Shown here piece after piece: positions 1-11,760 of a stretch of DNA of 64,000 bases; position 1 is the stretch's first letter; each line of letters begins with the position of its first letter. The stretch lies in contig JAVHKY010000015.1 in the NCBI GenBank assembly GCA_035079385.1, forward strand, positions 3,162,001-3,226,000, written 5' to 3'. Position numbers and translations under genes: made by a program. The notes beneath the pieces were generated by a model. It saw only the letters and a list, made by a program, of their open reading frames with translations, was not told the origin of the DNA and searched no databases. The DNA is from Aspidiotus rigidus (taxonomy: Eukaryota; Arthropoda; Insecta; Hemiptera; Diaspididae).

Positions 1-790
1 GACAATTATTTGAACTGAGGAAGAAGAGAAAGCACTTGGAACACAAGGGCTTGTCTTCATCCAGCAGGTACTGCTGTTAAGATACAAAATTGTACCCTCA
101 TCTGAGCCCCAGTGCGATACGGATACTCTTGGTGCGTTTCAGGGTTCATGATGAAGTTATATTCAAATTCAATTTCTTCCCACCAGCCGATTCCAACTCT
201 GAAATATAAGGTACAAAAAGTGCAAATATAAAAGTCCTTGTTCATGACAGAAGGTGTTCTATACAACGAAGAACATACTGTAATACATCCTGAATCCCAA
301 ATCCAAGGATGAACTGCAGAAGAAAATTCTGTTCAATTTGTGTCCACAAAGCTGCTTCCATACTAGTAAAAATAACATGAAGAATATTCAGGAAAGAATA
401 ACAAATTATAATATCAATAATAAGTTATAAATCGCCACAATTTATGAACACGTACCTACTAACGTTTGAGACTGGATATTAGCAATTCATGATTGTGTTA
501 CACGTACATCAGTCTTCGCAGGTCAAATTTTTCTTTGCTGGTGTGTACCTAAGTAGGTACATCCGATTGGGCACCAAACTGATAACAATCTAACCACCCC
601 CTTCAAATTTTTGTTCTAAGTACAATTATTGTGAGATTGTTTCATTATCTTTGTTTACATAAAACCCTGTACGGATATTCTTTTTTGTCTATGATTTCGG
701 ATGAATGTTCCCCCTCATTAATTTTGCCCTGATTACATAACAATAGTTTAAAAATACTACGTGTACAATTTGTGAGTTCTCCTATTCGCT
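1..790. other. Left flank, no gene seen
   Basis: AT-rich sequence upstream of the Harbinger transposase. Only short open frames without recognisable motifs are present. The left terminal inverted repeat of the Harbinger element should lie in this stretch, but I could not match it to the right side by eye. Confidence 0.5.
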
Positions 791-2586
791 ATGGATGTAG
801 ACGAAATTATCGACGATATAAATATTTTGTATTTTGTCGACGATCTGGCCATACCGAGGATTATGCCAGACCGCATAAATCCTTTAGAGAAGTATGGCCC
901 CACGGAAATTCGGGAGCGCTATCGGTAAGAGAAAGTACACCAACATGTCCACGGCCGTCTCAGAATGCCGCGTGTTGGCCGTTTCATTGTAACTCGGTCA
1001 GTAGTATTTCACTCTAAAGAGAATGAATTCGTAGATTGAGAGAATAAACGATTCTTTCGATGATTTCTCAAGGCCAGTCTCGTGAAGGTTGATCAAAGGC
1101 CTCATACTGAAGACGGCCGTGGCATGACCCTATTGATGACATTTATTTACAAATCCTAACAATGAAGGGCTGATGAATTGCAGTTTCTCTGGAGACGTAA
1201 TCGTTTCATTCATCCTGCCTCTCATACGAGAAGATTTGGATAGTTTTTGGCAACGAGGGTGTCCTGTACCAAGTATTATACAGCTGTGCACGGCCCTGCA
1301 ATATTACGGCAGCGGTGACCTCCAGGTACGAGAATAATAATGAAACAATGTACTTATGTATCCAAGTTGGTGAGATTGTTAAGAGTGTCGCCAAGAATAT
1401 TCCTATCAATTCTCATCAGTGAGACAGCTGCAAAATAATTACTACATCTCTTTTAGCGCTCAGTTGGTGACCTCAACAACATGAGACAGGGAACCGTGAG
1501 CAAAATCATAAAGCGGGTGAGCGAGGCATTGACGCGTAAGCTTTCGCAATTCATTCATTTTCCGATAGGAAATGAAGTGGTTCGCGTAAAGCAAGATTTT
1601 TACCAGATGGCTTCTTTTCCTCATTGTGTTGGGTGCATTGATGGGACCCACATATCGATTATGTGCCCAGACAGAACGCGGGGTGAAATTTTTCGGAATC
1701 GGAAAGGAAAATTTTCGATAAACGTTCAGGTGAGCAATTTACCTGACAATATAGCAGGACATGGTTTCTTGGAGCTCACGTACAAATGCTGCAGACCATT
1801 GTACTGGATGGTGACAATAAAATCGACTTATTACTAGTGAATTACGCTTTCAGGTTATTGGCGGACCTCAACTCCAAATCTACGACATTGTCGCACGATG
1901 GCCAGGCTCTGCCCACGACTCCCGCATATTCAATGAGAGCAATATCAAAAACCGTTTTGATGTTCAAGAAGTAGAAGGTACAGCAATTGTAGTACCATAT
2001 TGGGCATGTTAACTGGAAATAGAGAAGTAATGAGTTTCTACCTTCTTGTATTTCAGGCATTTTACTTGGTGACAGCGGATATCCTCAGCTACGGTACCTG
2101 TACACACCATTAAGAGAGCCGGTCATGCCGCAACGACCTCAGGTCCCCGTCAATGACCCGGATTACATCCTTCAAATGTTCGCTTATCGCGAGGAATTAC
2201 GGGACTTTCGTGCTGCGATACGATACAATCGTGCTCACAAGAGCACTCGTAATTCTGTTGAATGGTAATTATTAAAGAACCTATGCAGTGCACCTACTGT
2301 ACAGTACGAATAAAGATTTCTTTCCTTTCCTTTCAGTTTATTTGGATTGTGGAAACGCCGTTTCCTTTGTATCCATCGTACGCTGAATACCACGAAATTG
2401 AGGAATATTCTGCGAATTATTACAGCCACGGCCGTGCTGTACAATATTGGTATTGCGAGCAACGATGAGAACGATTTTCCAGACATAGTCGATGAGCAGC
2501 CGGAAGCAGATCCGCCCGTTGTAAATAATGCAGATGGTGTGGCTATTCGCGAACTATTCATCGAACAATATTTTAAACCACTGTAA
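791..2586 (+). CDS. Harbinger/PIF DDE transposase (HARBI1-like), 6 exons
   Basis: Exons 791-924, 1184-1325, 1457-1729, 1854-1977, 2057-2264 and 2337-2586 join in phase into 376 codons, close to the usual length for HARBI1-type transposases. Family motifs appear in order: RINPLEKYG near the N-terminus, RSVGDLNNM followed by a helix-turn-helix-like stretch, GCIDGTHI (Asp154), ARWPGSAHDSRIF (Asp205), GILLGDSGYP (Asp230), YNRAHKSTRNSVECLFGLW (Glu293) and KRRFLCI. These supply the acidic residues expected of a DDE nuclease, so the protein would be predicted to cut and paste the element in the nucleus. Every exon is bounded by GT and AG, and no frameshift or internal stop was found. The start is the ATG at 791, directly before the family's first conserved block. 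It faces the Myb-like gene at 3312-4717. A domesticated HARBI1 is the alternative, but the paired convergent partner favours a transposon. Confidence 0.9.
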
Positions 2587-3311
2587 TTTCTTTCGGGGGC
2601 TGAATATATTCTAAAACAAAATATTCAATAACTTCCAAATTCATTTCGTTTTTCTTAGGTTATTTTCTTTAAAAATTATTTGTAAATACGTTCACAGAAA
2701 TTTAAGAGCCTGCTCTTGAAGTTACACAATGTATTTGAAAAAGTAATTTCATTAACACGAACGTGGTCTTTGTAATCTAAGGACGGAATGATATTACTCC
2801 TCGAGATTTTTCAATAGTTATAGTGTCCTGCACTAATGTAAGTTGGTTGGAATATTTTTTCGTCCAGCTGTAGGATAAGCTCATGCAACATTGCAGCAGG
2901 CGACATTGATTACGAACGTTACTGGAGTTGAACAAAATAATTTTGCACGCTGTATTGTGAGAGAGTTCGAAGCACTGGACAACAAAGAACAATTGTATGC
3001 TTTACTGAAGTAAACGTGTACGATGAAACAAAAACTTAGAAACTAAAGTTAATGAAAGATAATACATGACAATGAGAATGAATAAAAGATAACGACGTGA
3101 ACCATGAAGGAGTCTACAAAGTACCTAACACGAAATATTTCTAGCATTGGGTTCATAGCATTAAAACATTGAAGCATTCACGTTAAAACATTCACCACAG
3201 AAACGTTCTTATAGTAATGAAGAAATTGAAATAGAAATAATAAGAAAAATAAAAAACGATGGGTGTTAGAACTAGAGAATTATGGTTATAACAACCAGAG
3301 AATTGTCACTG

Positions 3312-4717
3312 TCACTTACTAATTCGTGCCATTTTCAATTCGTAAAATTTCATTTTCACAATCATGGCCTCTCTTTTGGCTTCCGCCGCCTTCTGCTTTG
3401 CCTTTGAGGCCTCAACTTTTGCGTTTGACTCGGCCGTCATGGTCGATACTTTTGCTTCGTGCTCCAGTTCCATGAACTTCTTCCTACTCTGCACGAGATC
3501 GTCAATCAGCGCCTCGCGCGTTCTCTGAACGCGAGCTGTCGTCGTCCTCTTACGGCTGTTCTGCAATCTGTTCTCGTGTTCGAGCGCCAATTCAGAGAAT
3601 GCTCGGTTTTCATCATCCCATATATTCTGCACACAGCCATGAATGTCATACTTAATCTCAATACCAATGAACCGGACAAAAAGTGGCTTCAACACTTCTT
3701 TTTAGATTGATGAAAAGTTACTTTTAACTTACCTCTTCCAATGTATTCAAGTCTTCTGAGTCAAGACAATCTCGATTGTCGACATGAGATTCTTCACAAG
3801 GTTGTTCATTGGACGTGTCCGTGGAAATCTACAGAAATGTGTATAACATCACTCGTAATAATGCATGAAAATGTACGTTCTTCAGGTAAAGTTTGTTGAC
3901 GTAGGAAACATTACACTCAAATAAGCTCCTGCACTTACATTAACAACTTGCGAACTTTCTGCGTTTGCTCTTACTTGAGAATTCACTGTAACTGCTGTAC
4001 CGGTAATTTGTGAAAGCGAGTCAAATGGTCCTCCAGCAAACTAAAAGATAACAAATAGGTTACAAACTTGTACATGCGATAATTGCAATAATTCGAAGAA
4101 TGACTGTGTACTATTAACCTGAAGAAGACTAGGTTCGGAATCAACAGCAATGTCTCGTAATTCAATATCTGTTTGGTCAGCTAACATGTTCATAAAAGGA
4201 TCATCCGGTGTTCGCTCAGGTTCCGGACCGCCACCGGTTCTTCGTGTTTCAATTTTCTCTCTCATTAATTTTCCTTTGTGCGCGGACTTAAGATTGTCCC
4301 ACAATTTACGAATTTGAACAACTGATCGCTGTAAAGGAATACAGCATACATGTATTCAAGTTGCACATTACTATGATTTCAATGAAATACCCACAAAATG
4401 ACGTACAATTTTCTGTCGTCATTATTATTACTTACTTGCACTTTATGCTCGGGAATCGCATTGAATTCTTCTGTTAGCTTTTCCCAAGCATCCTTCTTCT
4501 TCTTCTGGTTGCCAGCGTTTGTTTCTTTTGTCGTCAATATCGGATAGCGCAACAGGAGACGCTTGAGCGAGTCTCTTTCGGCATTTGAAAAGTTGACACG
4601 CTTCCTGATGAAAGAAATTTCAACAAAGCACGATGACGATAGTAATACATCGCTACGTCCTGATGAAAGTCATCAATATGGGTTTACTTACGACGGCGCT
4701 GATATTTTCTCCGACAT
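3312..4717 (-). CDS. Harbinger Myb/SANT-like DNA-binding protein, 6 exons
   Basis: Exons, in transcript order, are 4717-4692, 4604-4436, 4328-4119, 4040-3939, 3828-3733 and 3626-3312. They join into 305 codons plus stop. Residues about 9-85 match the Myb/SANT-like domain of Harbinger accessory proteins: KRVNFSNAERDSLKRLLLRY, DAWEKLTEEFNAIP, and after an intron VVQIRKLWDNLK, then the usual TGGGPEPE linker. The C-terminal exon is a Lys/Glu/Ala-rich coiled coil (EHEAKVSTMTAESNAKVEAS). In this superfamily such proteins bind element ends and help transposase enter the nucleus; that role is inferred here. The stop lies beside a GTAAGT, so an extra 3' exon cannot be excluded. No frameshift was seen. 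Confidence 0.85.
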
Positions 4718-6429
4718 TTCCTGGCAATCCTTTCAATACAATGGATAATTCTTGAATAACAATTAAAAATAGAACAGAACAATTTCCATCACTCGATTCA
4801 TTAGAAAATCAGCAGAGTTACATCGCCGATCGCACGCGTTCCAAAGTTTTGGAAAATGATAAATTGGCCACCGTACTTTTTCACAAATTATTGTTCCGAG
4901 TTTTGGTAAGACATTGTAAGCCTAAGTACATAAAATATTAGTAGGCTATGTTGTTTTAGAACGCTTGTTTGACTTTGAAATGATGTTTGCTGATAACAAA
5001 ATGTGATGAAGGTTTGTTAAATGAATGATGTGAATTCATGAAACAGAAAACAAACTTTTTTTTTTTTAGTATCAGATCTTATACTCGTGTCTGCCGTAAA
5101 AAATAGAACTGACATATCTACATATCAACAATCTGAAGAATGAGATGATCCGAATGGTCGAATTGATAGTATGTATGTGTGGAAAGACAGTCAGGCTGTA
5201 TTTTACGCAAGAGCCAATTTGCAGTCATGTCCTAATTGGACGTATTCACTTTCATGAAGTGTTTTGAAAAACATAGATTGTTATCCTAAATCTGACTGCA
5301 TCAAATATTTGTGGAAAATGCTTCTCGGAATTTATGTACATACTTTGTATTTACTGTCATATATCAGGAATTTTTCAAGGAAATTAGATTGTAACGTATT
5401 TTTATCGTGATCCTTGATTCTTCAGATAGGTAGGCCTATACGTCAATTCTACTTTGTATGGCATCAGATGAGATATTCACACTTTACCCGCTCATGTGAT
5501 TAGGACGTGTTTAGATCTTTACTTATTCCCCGGTGTACCTATATATATATATAAATTCAAACGTGACGTCTAATCTGTGAAATCATTTGTTCATGTGAAT
5601 ATTGTTGCCAACGACATATCAATATTCCCATAAGAATTCTACAGGAATGCTTTGATCATTCATCAGTAGGCTATCCTGTACAATATTTCTTGAGTGATTT
5701 CTTCATCCACAAATTTAGCTGCGTAAGACTGCACCACATTCTGTGGTATACTGCAGCTGAGGAAAAATGTTTTCCATTCTGAAATGAAGAATTTACGTGA
5801 TATTTTAATAGCAAAAAAGAAATAGTATCACAGCAGTAACAGAACTAGTTGCGACAATTTTCTTGTTCTGTTATAAATGCTTGTCGACACTGGAATAGCG
5901 AACAAATTATTCTGATTCGTTAAATGTTATTATTAACCATCTTCTATCAAATATTTCAATAAAAATACAAATACTTGATTTTTTGAACATATTATTTTGA
6001 CGTGTCAATTTTTAGTATTTCTTTTTGTTAGTTGGTAAACCAAATTGGATTGAACAAATGTTCATTTATATGAACAGTCAAACGGATACTCATTTATAAA
6101 AAGAACGAGAAAAAATATCCTACATAATAACTAAAGTGAATGAGCTAATATACTTACTCTCCAAATCTTTGTTTCCAGACATAATCGGAAAAATAAACTT
6201 TTTTGAATTCTCTTGATAGCCTTTTGTGTGTTTGAGAGGCAGTATTATTTCGATCACGACAATTCCAGATGATCAATCAAACTTTCTTATTATTAACGAA
6301 TAAGCGTCACGACGAATACAAACATTTATTAATAGGAAATTGACAAACGATGAAAACTAATTAAGATGTTCGAATTTCAAACTTCAAAGTCGAAGACGGT
6401 GACATTCTAATTATTCTAACTAGTTATCA
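4718..6429. other. AT-rich stretch without recognised genes
   Basis: Frequent stops in all frames and no motif recognised. It should contain the right end of the Harbinger element. A short (TA)n tract lies near 5540. Confidence 0.5.
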
Positions 6430-7038
6430 TTAGCGATGAGAGTAGTGTACTGAACCATTTTTAATTTTACAGGAATCAATTACGATGTAATGAACCATTC
6501 AGCCAACGTCAGCGCAAGTAATTAGAATTAGAAGGTGTAGTAAGATAATTTAGCCTAGGTGTCGAACGTTTCAATTCAGTTCTATTATTGTATTGTCTCT
6601 TTGCTCAATTTAGAACAGGCAACAAGATACCCCTTTCCCTCTCTCTTACGTAGGATTCACACTTCCTGACGTAAATGAGATTTCAGGCTGAAGCCTAAAT
6701 ACCTTGTTCTTTAGACGCGAATATGAAATCGTTTTGGAGCTCATTTGTTGCGAGTATAAACAACCCCGTGTCCGAGTCCACTAAGTGCCTCTGTTCTTGA
6801 GTCAAGATCGGGCAAACAGAATGATGATCGTTCACTTGATTCTTACAAAATATAGATTGAAAAACTTAACGATGGTATTTACCTAGGCAGGATGACTTAC
6901 AGAAAAGTTCCTTTTGTCATTCTTCTCTGCTGACTTTGCACAGGAATTAAAATTGACATCAAATACGCTTGTATTATATTATTTATGTCATACAACGCAT
7001 TTTGCTTCTCCACAAAGTCATTATACCAATTGTACATT

Positions 7039-10000
7039 TCAAGTATTCGCTACCATATCCATAATTGATTTTATCAAACCTTTTTCATTTCCTTGTTGAG
7101 TCGTTGAAGTTGATTCGGAACATGAAAGTTTAGTAGTTGAAGTGCAAGAAGCGACAGTTGAAGTACAGCTAGCTGTTGATGGTATAGTAGTTGAAGAGCC
7201 GGTGGTCGTAGTTGAAAGGCTGGAAGTTGTAGTTGTAGGGCAGGAAGTCGTAGTTGAAGGGCTGAAGGTCGTAGTTGTAGGGTAGGGGGTCGTAGTTGTA
7301 GGGCAAGCGGTCGTAGTTGAAGGACCGGTGGTCGTAGTAGTAGGGCTGGAAGTTGTAGTTGTAGGGCACGGGGTCGTAGTTGAAGGACAGGGAGTCGTAG
7401 TTGTAGGGTAGGGGGTCGCAGTTGAAGGGATGGAGGTCGCAGTTGTGGGGCCTGGGGTTGTAGTTGTAGGACAGGGAGTCGTAGTTGTAGGGCAAGAGGT
7501 CGTAGTTGAGGGGATGGAGGTCGCAGTTGTGGGGCCTGGGGTTGTAGTTGTAGGACAGTGAGTCATAGTTGTAGGGCCGAGGGTCGTAGTTGTGGGGCTG
7601 GAGGTCGTAGTTGTAGGGCACGAGGTCGTAGTTGAAGGACAGGGAGTCGTAGTTGTAGGGCAGGGGGTCGTAGTTGAAGGGCTGGAGGTTGTAGTTGTAG
7701 GGCAGGGGGTCGTAGTTGTAGGGCAAGAGGTCGTAGTTGGAGGACCAGTGGTCGTAGTTGAAGGGCTGGAAGTTGTAGTTGTAGGGCACGAGGTCGTAGT
7801 TGAAGGACAGGGAGTCGTAGTTGTAGGGCAGGGGGCCGTAGTTGAAGGGCTAGAGGTCGTAGTTGTAGGGCAGGGGATCGCAGTTGAAGCGCCGGGGGTC
7901 GTAGTTGTAGGGCAGGGGGTCTTAGTTGAAGGACAGGGGGTCGCAGTTGTAGGGCCTAGGGTCGTAGTTGTAGGGCTTTGGGTTGTAGTTGTAGGATAGG
8001 GAGTTGTAGTTGTAGGGCCGGGGGTGGTCGTAGTTAAAGGGCAGGAAGTCGTAGTTGTAGGGGAGGGGGTCGTAGTTGAAGGACAAGAGGTCATAGTTGA
8101 AGTATATCTTGAAGGACATGGTGTTGTAGTCGCATTCTTGGGGCAAGAGAATGGAGCGTTTGTTCTGCATATTCCGCACATACATGAGCAGTTTCCATCT
8201 GGTGGTGTTACTGGCGCGTACAGGTTACTTAATTGCACATTGAACAGATTAAGTGGATCGTAAGTGATAAGGAGATTAGCCTTCCCTAAAAAAAAGTGAA
8301 AAGAATATATCAAGCTATAATACCTTCCCGTCTTGGGATGGTCGGAACAGAACCGTTAGATAAAGCAGATTCAAGTTGAATCGTTTCTTCGAAGCTACGA
8401 GACATAATTAATAGAGTAGAAATAAATTACGATCACGTAACGTATGTATGAAATGCGTTTCGTGCCGACTTTGCGGCACATCACCGAGAAAGAAGGCAAA
8501 GAAGGAGAAGGTAGGAGATCATTTAGGTTCAACTAAGGTGGATAATTTTATTTCTATACATTCTCGTAACCCTCGCTTCTCAATCTGCGCCCGAAAAGAA
8601 GGCGGCGATTTTACCAGGGAAACTCCAGAAACCCCATGATCGTAATTTATTTCTACCCTATTAAAGCAGATCTAATGTGTAGCTTATAATTAATCAAGAA
8701 TTTTCTCATCTCATTCAAGATCATTTCCAGTATTTTGCCCTTCTTCAAATATTTATAGTCAGTCTCTTTCGACATTGTTCAGTCAAATTTTAGAAAATCC
8801 ACAAGTTTAGACCCTATCTGATGGTAACAATATGTAATTTTTTCACACCGCTATTCGAGAAACATTTGCTTACTGTACCTCTTACACATCCTGATGGAAA
8901 GGTCGCTAATGGGCTGTTCATCTGAAAAATTCATTTCAGAAATTTGAACCAATTTCAGTAAGAAGTAAATAAGATGAAAGAGAAATACTCACCCCTACGG
9001 TCGGTGATTCTGTTAGATTGCAAGCAAAAAATGAAGAACAATTTCTAGTAGGTGAAATTAGAGCACACTCAGCGACTGCAAGCCAAGAAAATTAGAGTTT
9101 GGAAAAAAGGCGAGTGTTAGATAAGAGGTTTCTATTACCTGTGCCGCTAACTGGTGTATCGACGACTGGTGTACCGCTAGGAGTGTTAGTTGTATTTGGA
9201 CAATTAGATAGAACGTTGTTTGAACACGATCCTTGACACTGAAAACAACTACATCCATTGTCAGCCAAAGTTGGCATGAAATCCGTGAGTGTAAGGCCCA
9301 AGGCATTAGTTAAGCTTAAGCTCGCTATTGCTGTTCCTGATATATGTGTACATTCGAAAATTCAACTTGATATAATATGAAGTGTTTAGTTCAAGATTGT
9401 CTAGTAAATTGTAAAGTTTTACGTACCTTGTAAGCATATGTCCTCATTTCCGATAAGAGTAACTAAGTCTACCTACAAAAATAAAAAAGAACACAATTCC
9501 TTGCCGTACTCGAAATTTCTCTTTTCAAAATGATGCTTACACTTTCCAAGAATGCATAAATGTCACATAGTGCTATTGCCGCGCACTGAGCAGTGGAGAA
9601 AATACAAACTTCGGCTGAAATTGAATGGTTAACAAATAATCAATGTCACAGCGTTGTCCATTTTTTTCAAACAATAAAAGGAATTTATTTTTAATACGTA
9701 TTGGTTCCAGGGGTGGGTTTTCTCTAACATCCCCTCTACTCCATAAATAGGGCATAAACTAATAATTTTATGATAAATTTTCAAATATTTTTCTGGGGTT
9801 CTCCCAAAATCCTTTTGTTGTAGACAAATGGAAAAAAGTCAAGTTTTTTTGTCACATTCGATGACATCATCATCGACTTTGACCTACTTTAGGGAGTTGC
9901 GAAAATTCGGCTTTCGCCATTTTGGCACCTGTATCCTTAGCCTTCACTACACTAGGTCCAACATACAGAGTACTGTCACGGTTTTTCGTACGTTTTAGAC

Positions 10001-10650
10001 TGGAACTACTCCTGGAAATGGAAACACCGCCACAAAAAACTGTTAGGCTTTTTTGTCACGCTTCATGATATCATCAGTGACCTTCAATTTTATACTTAAA
10101 ATTGATGACGAGAAGTATTTTAGTTTTTGGCAGGTCTACTTGAAGTGCCACATTTAACAGGGAACCAGTTTTGAGGAAAGTATGAGTTGGGAGAAAGTTT
10201 ACTGTTCACCGTCCTTCAGAAAAATTGTGGTTTCGAGGGGATAGAAGATGTCATCTAATCTAAAGACTTTGAAATATTTTAACGTCAAGCTATGTACCAT
10301 TATATCATCAGGAAATTTGGGAAAGTTTCATTTATGAACTGTAGAATTATCTAAGGAGGATAACCTGAAGAGATTCTGACCACAGAGCCATTTATATGTA
10401 TAAGGAGAAAGATTTAGAAAAATTTCACACCCCTGAGGAGGATTTTGACTTTCGTGCTATAAGATATACAAGGCATAAGAAGAAAAGAACTTCTATTGAT
10501 TTCTTATTTTACGATACCCGAAAAAGAAAAAGAAATTAATTAGAATACTCTCATACCTGTTCCATTAAACGTTGGTAAGGTTGGCATTGTTTCTAATAGG
10601 GCTGTTACACTCGAAAACAGAAAAATTGCCTTCCACAGTATTGACAACAT
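7039..10650 (-). CDS. Secreted Cys-rich mucin-like protein, paralogue 1
   Basis: Exons in transcript order: 10650-10557, 9614-9541, 9472-9427, 9336-9139, 9075-8993, 8921-8879, 8285-7039; 594 codons plus stop. Exon 1 encodes a signal peptide (MLSILWKAIFLFSSVTA, cut probably after residue 17). Exons 2-6 and the start of exon 7 encode a cysteine-rich domain with clusters such as CSCFQCQGSC and CSCMCGIC and about 18 Cys in all. The rest of exon 7 (about residues 235-550) is heptads of the type CPTTTTP or SSPTTTT, expected to be heavily O-glycosylated, followed by a short tail, GLIKSIMDMVANT. It is predicted to be an extracellular mucin-like or structural protein. I recognise no named domain, and it does not look like a peritrophin chitin-binding domain. 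The exon layout is shared with genes 2 and 3. Confidence 0.85.
7180..8130 (-). repeat. 21-bp coding tandem repeat (TS-P heptads) in gene 1
   Basis: Roughly forty degenerate copies of a 21-bp unit, each encoding x-C/S/G-P-T/S-T-T-T. Because of its composition the array is open in several frames on both strands, so the other open frames here are by-products. Confidence 0.9.
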
Positions 10651-10679
10651 GGTATTGAAAATTGAAATGAACGTTATCC

Positions 10680-10990
10680 AATTTTAAAAACCTTCAACTT
10701 TCTGAACTTGAAAGGTTTAAGAGAGTACCTACGCGACAAACTACCTCTGGTTCACTTGCGCCTATTATGAAGTAGCTTTGACGAAGTACTTTTACAGACC
10801 ACCGTAGTTGTATGTATACAACGAAGTAAGAATATAAACGAATAGATTTGTATAAGATACTGACACTTGCGATGTATTTCTCCTTCAATTTTATGTATAG
10901 TTTGTCGTTTGAGTGCTGTACTTATAAAATTTTAATTTCACTGACGTCCGTTGACGTAAAAATTCGCAAAAATTTGGTCGTATCTTATTC
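10680..10990 (-). promoter_or_regulatory. Conserved upstream region of gene 1
   Basis: Blocks at 10694-10765 and 10860-10990 are conserved upstream of all three paralogues (compare 18650-18725 with 18880-19020, and 33045-33110 with 33270-33410). Read on the minus strand, the proximal block includes AGAAAGTTGAA, about 35-45 bases before the start codon and probably 5' UTR. The distal block includes a TTTACGTCAA motif. Conservation may reflect recent duplication as well as promoter function. Confidence 0.5.
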
Positions 10991-11139
10991 TTTTTCTAAA
11001 TTTGTCTACCACTTGCACCTGCTTTCCCTACCTATACGCTCTTGGTTTCCTCAGTTAATTTCTATTAACATTATTGGATGGGGAGAAGAGGGTGGGGAAA
11101 TTCTTTTTATTCTTTCTTCGGTAACTAATTTTCTCTACC

Positions 11140-11760
11140 TTTCACACCATCCCCATCCCATTATTCTTCATCTGGGTACCTGGTCACAAGGGTATCCCAG
11201 GAAACAAAAATGTCGACAAATTAGCCAAACTAGCAACCCATTACCCATCAGTCAATTGCTCTTTCCTCCCTCACGCTCAGATCTCTCCAAACACATCAAC
11301 AAATTCATCATTCAACCATGGTTCACTCATTGTTCTAATCTCAAATCACACACAAACAAACTAGCCCAAATTAAAGATATTCCCATCCCATGGGACTCAT
11401 CAAATCTGTCAATACGAAGAGAAAAAATAGTCATCACTCGTCTCAGAATCGGCCCCCCCAGACTCACTCACGCCCATCTCATCTCTCATCTTATGCCTCT
11501 CTCATGTCCTCATTGCAAATCTAAACACCCCCTATCCGTTCAACCTATCTTCTGCTGCCCCAACTTGACCCAACTCCGTAATTCCTTATCCATCCCTCAC
11601 AACCATACAGAGGTGCTATCAGGTGACTTCCCCTCCAACCCCAATATATTCAACTTTTTATTACAAGCCAACTTTCTCTCACGCATATGATCACGCAATC
11701 TCGCTGAGCTCATAGCCTTAAAGGCAGGCTGCTAGTAGCTTGTAAATAAAAAAAAAAAAA
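11140..11760 (+). mobile_element. 5'-truncated non-LTR retrotransposon (RNase H to 3' end)
   Basis: From about 11160 the sequence encodes FFIWVPGHKGIPGNKNVDKL, the C-terminal RNase H signature of jockey/I-type elements. After one frameshift near 11265 it continues with WFTHCSNLK, KIVITRLRIGPPRLTHAHLI and a CPHC zinc-knuckle-like end, and closes with a poly(A) tail at about 11745-11760. It interrupts the duplicated upstream flank of gene 1. It is a dead 3' fragment. Confidence 0.8.

Larger units (their letters stand above)
791..4717. mobile_element. Autonomous-looking Harbinger/PIF DNA transposon (core)
   Basis: The transposase (+) and Myb-like gene (-) are convergent and about 0.7 kb apart, the gene content expected of animal Harbinger elements. 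Coordinates cover only the coding core. Terminal inverted repeats and the 3-bp target duplication were not located and must lie outside these bounds. Confidence 0.8.
6430..11140 (-). repeat. Segmental tandem duplication, unit 1
   Basis: Contains mucin-like gene 1. Its downstream flank (about 6430-6900) is clearly similar to 13445-13800, and its upstream flank (about 10850-11140) to 18870-19215, so whole genes with both flanks were duplicated. The upstream similarity stops near 11140, where a retrotransposon fragment is inserted. Confidence 0.75.

Noticed and set aside
10848..11690. 280-codon plus-strand frame as a host gene
   Set aside because: The first half is the duplicated upstream flank of gene 1 and the second half is the out-of-frame continuation of a retrotransposon RNase H/C-terminal region.
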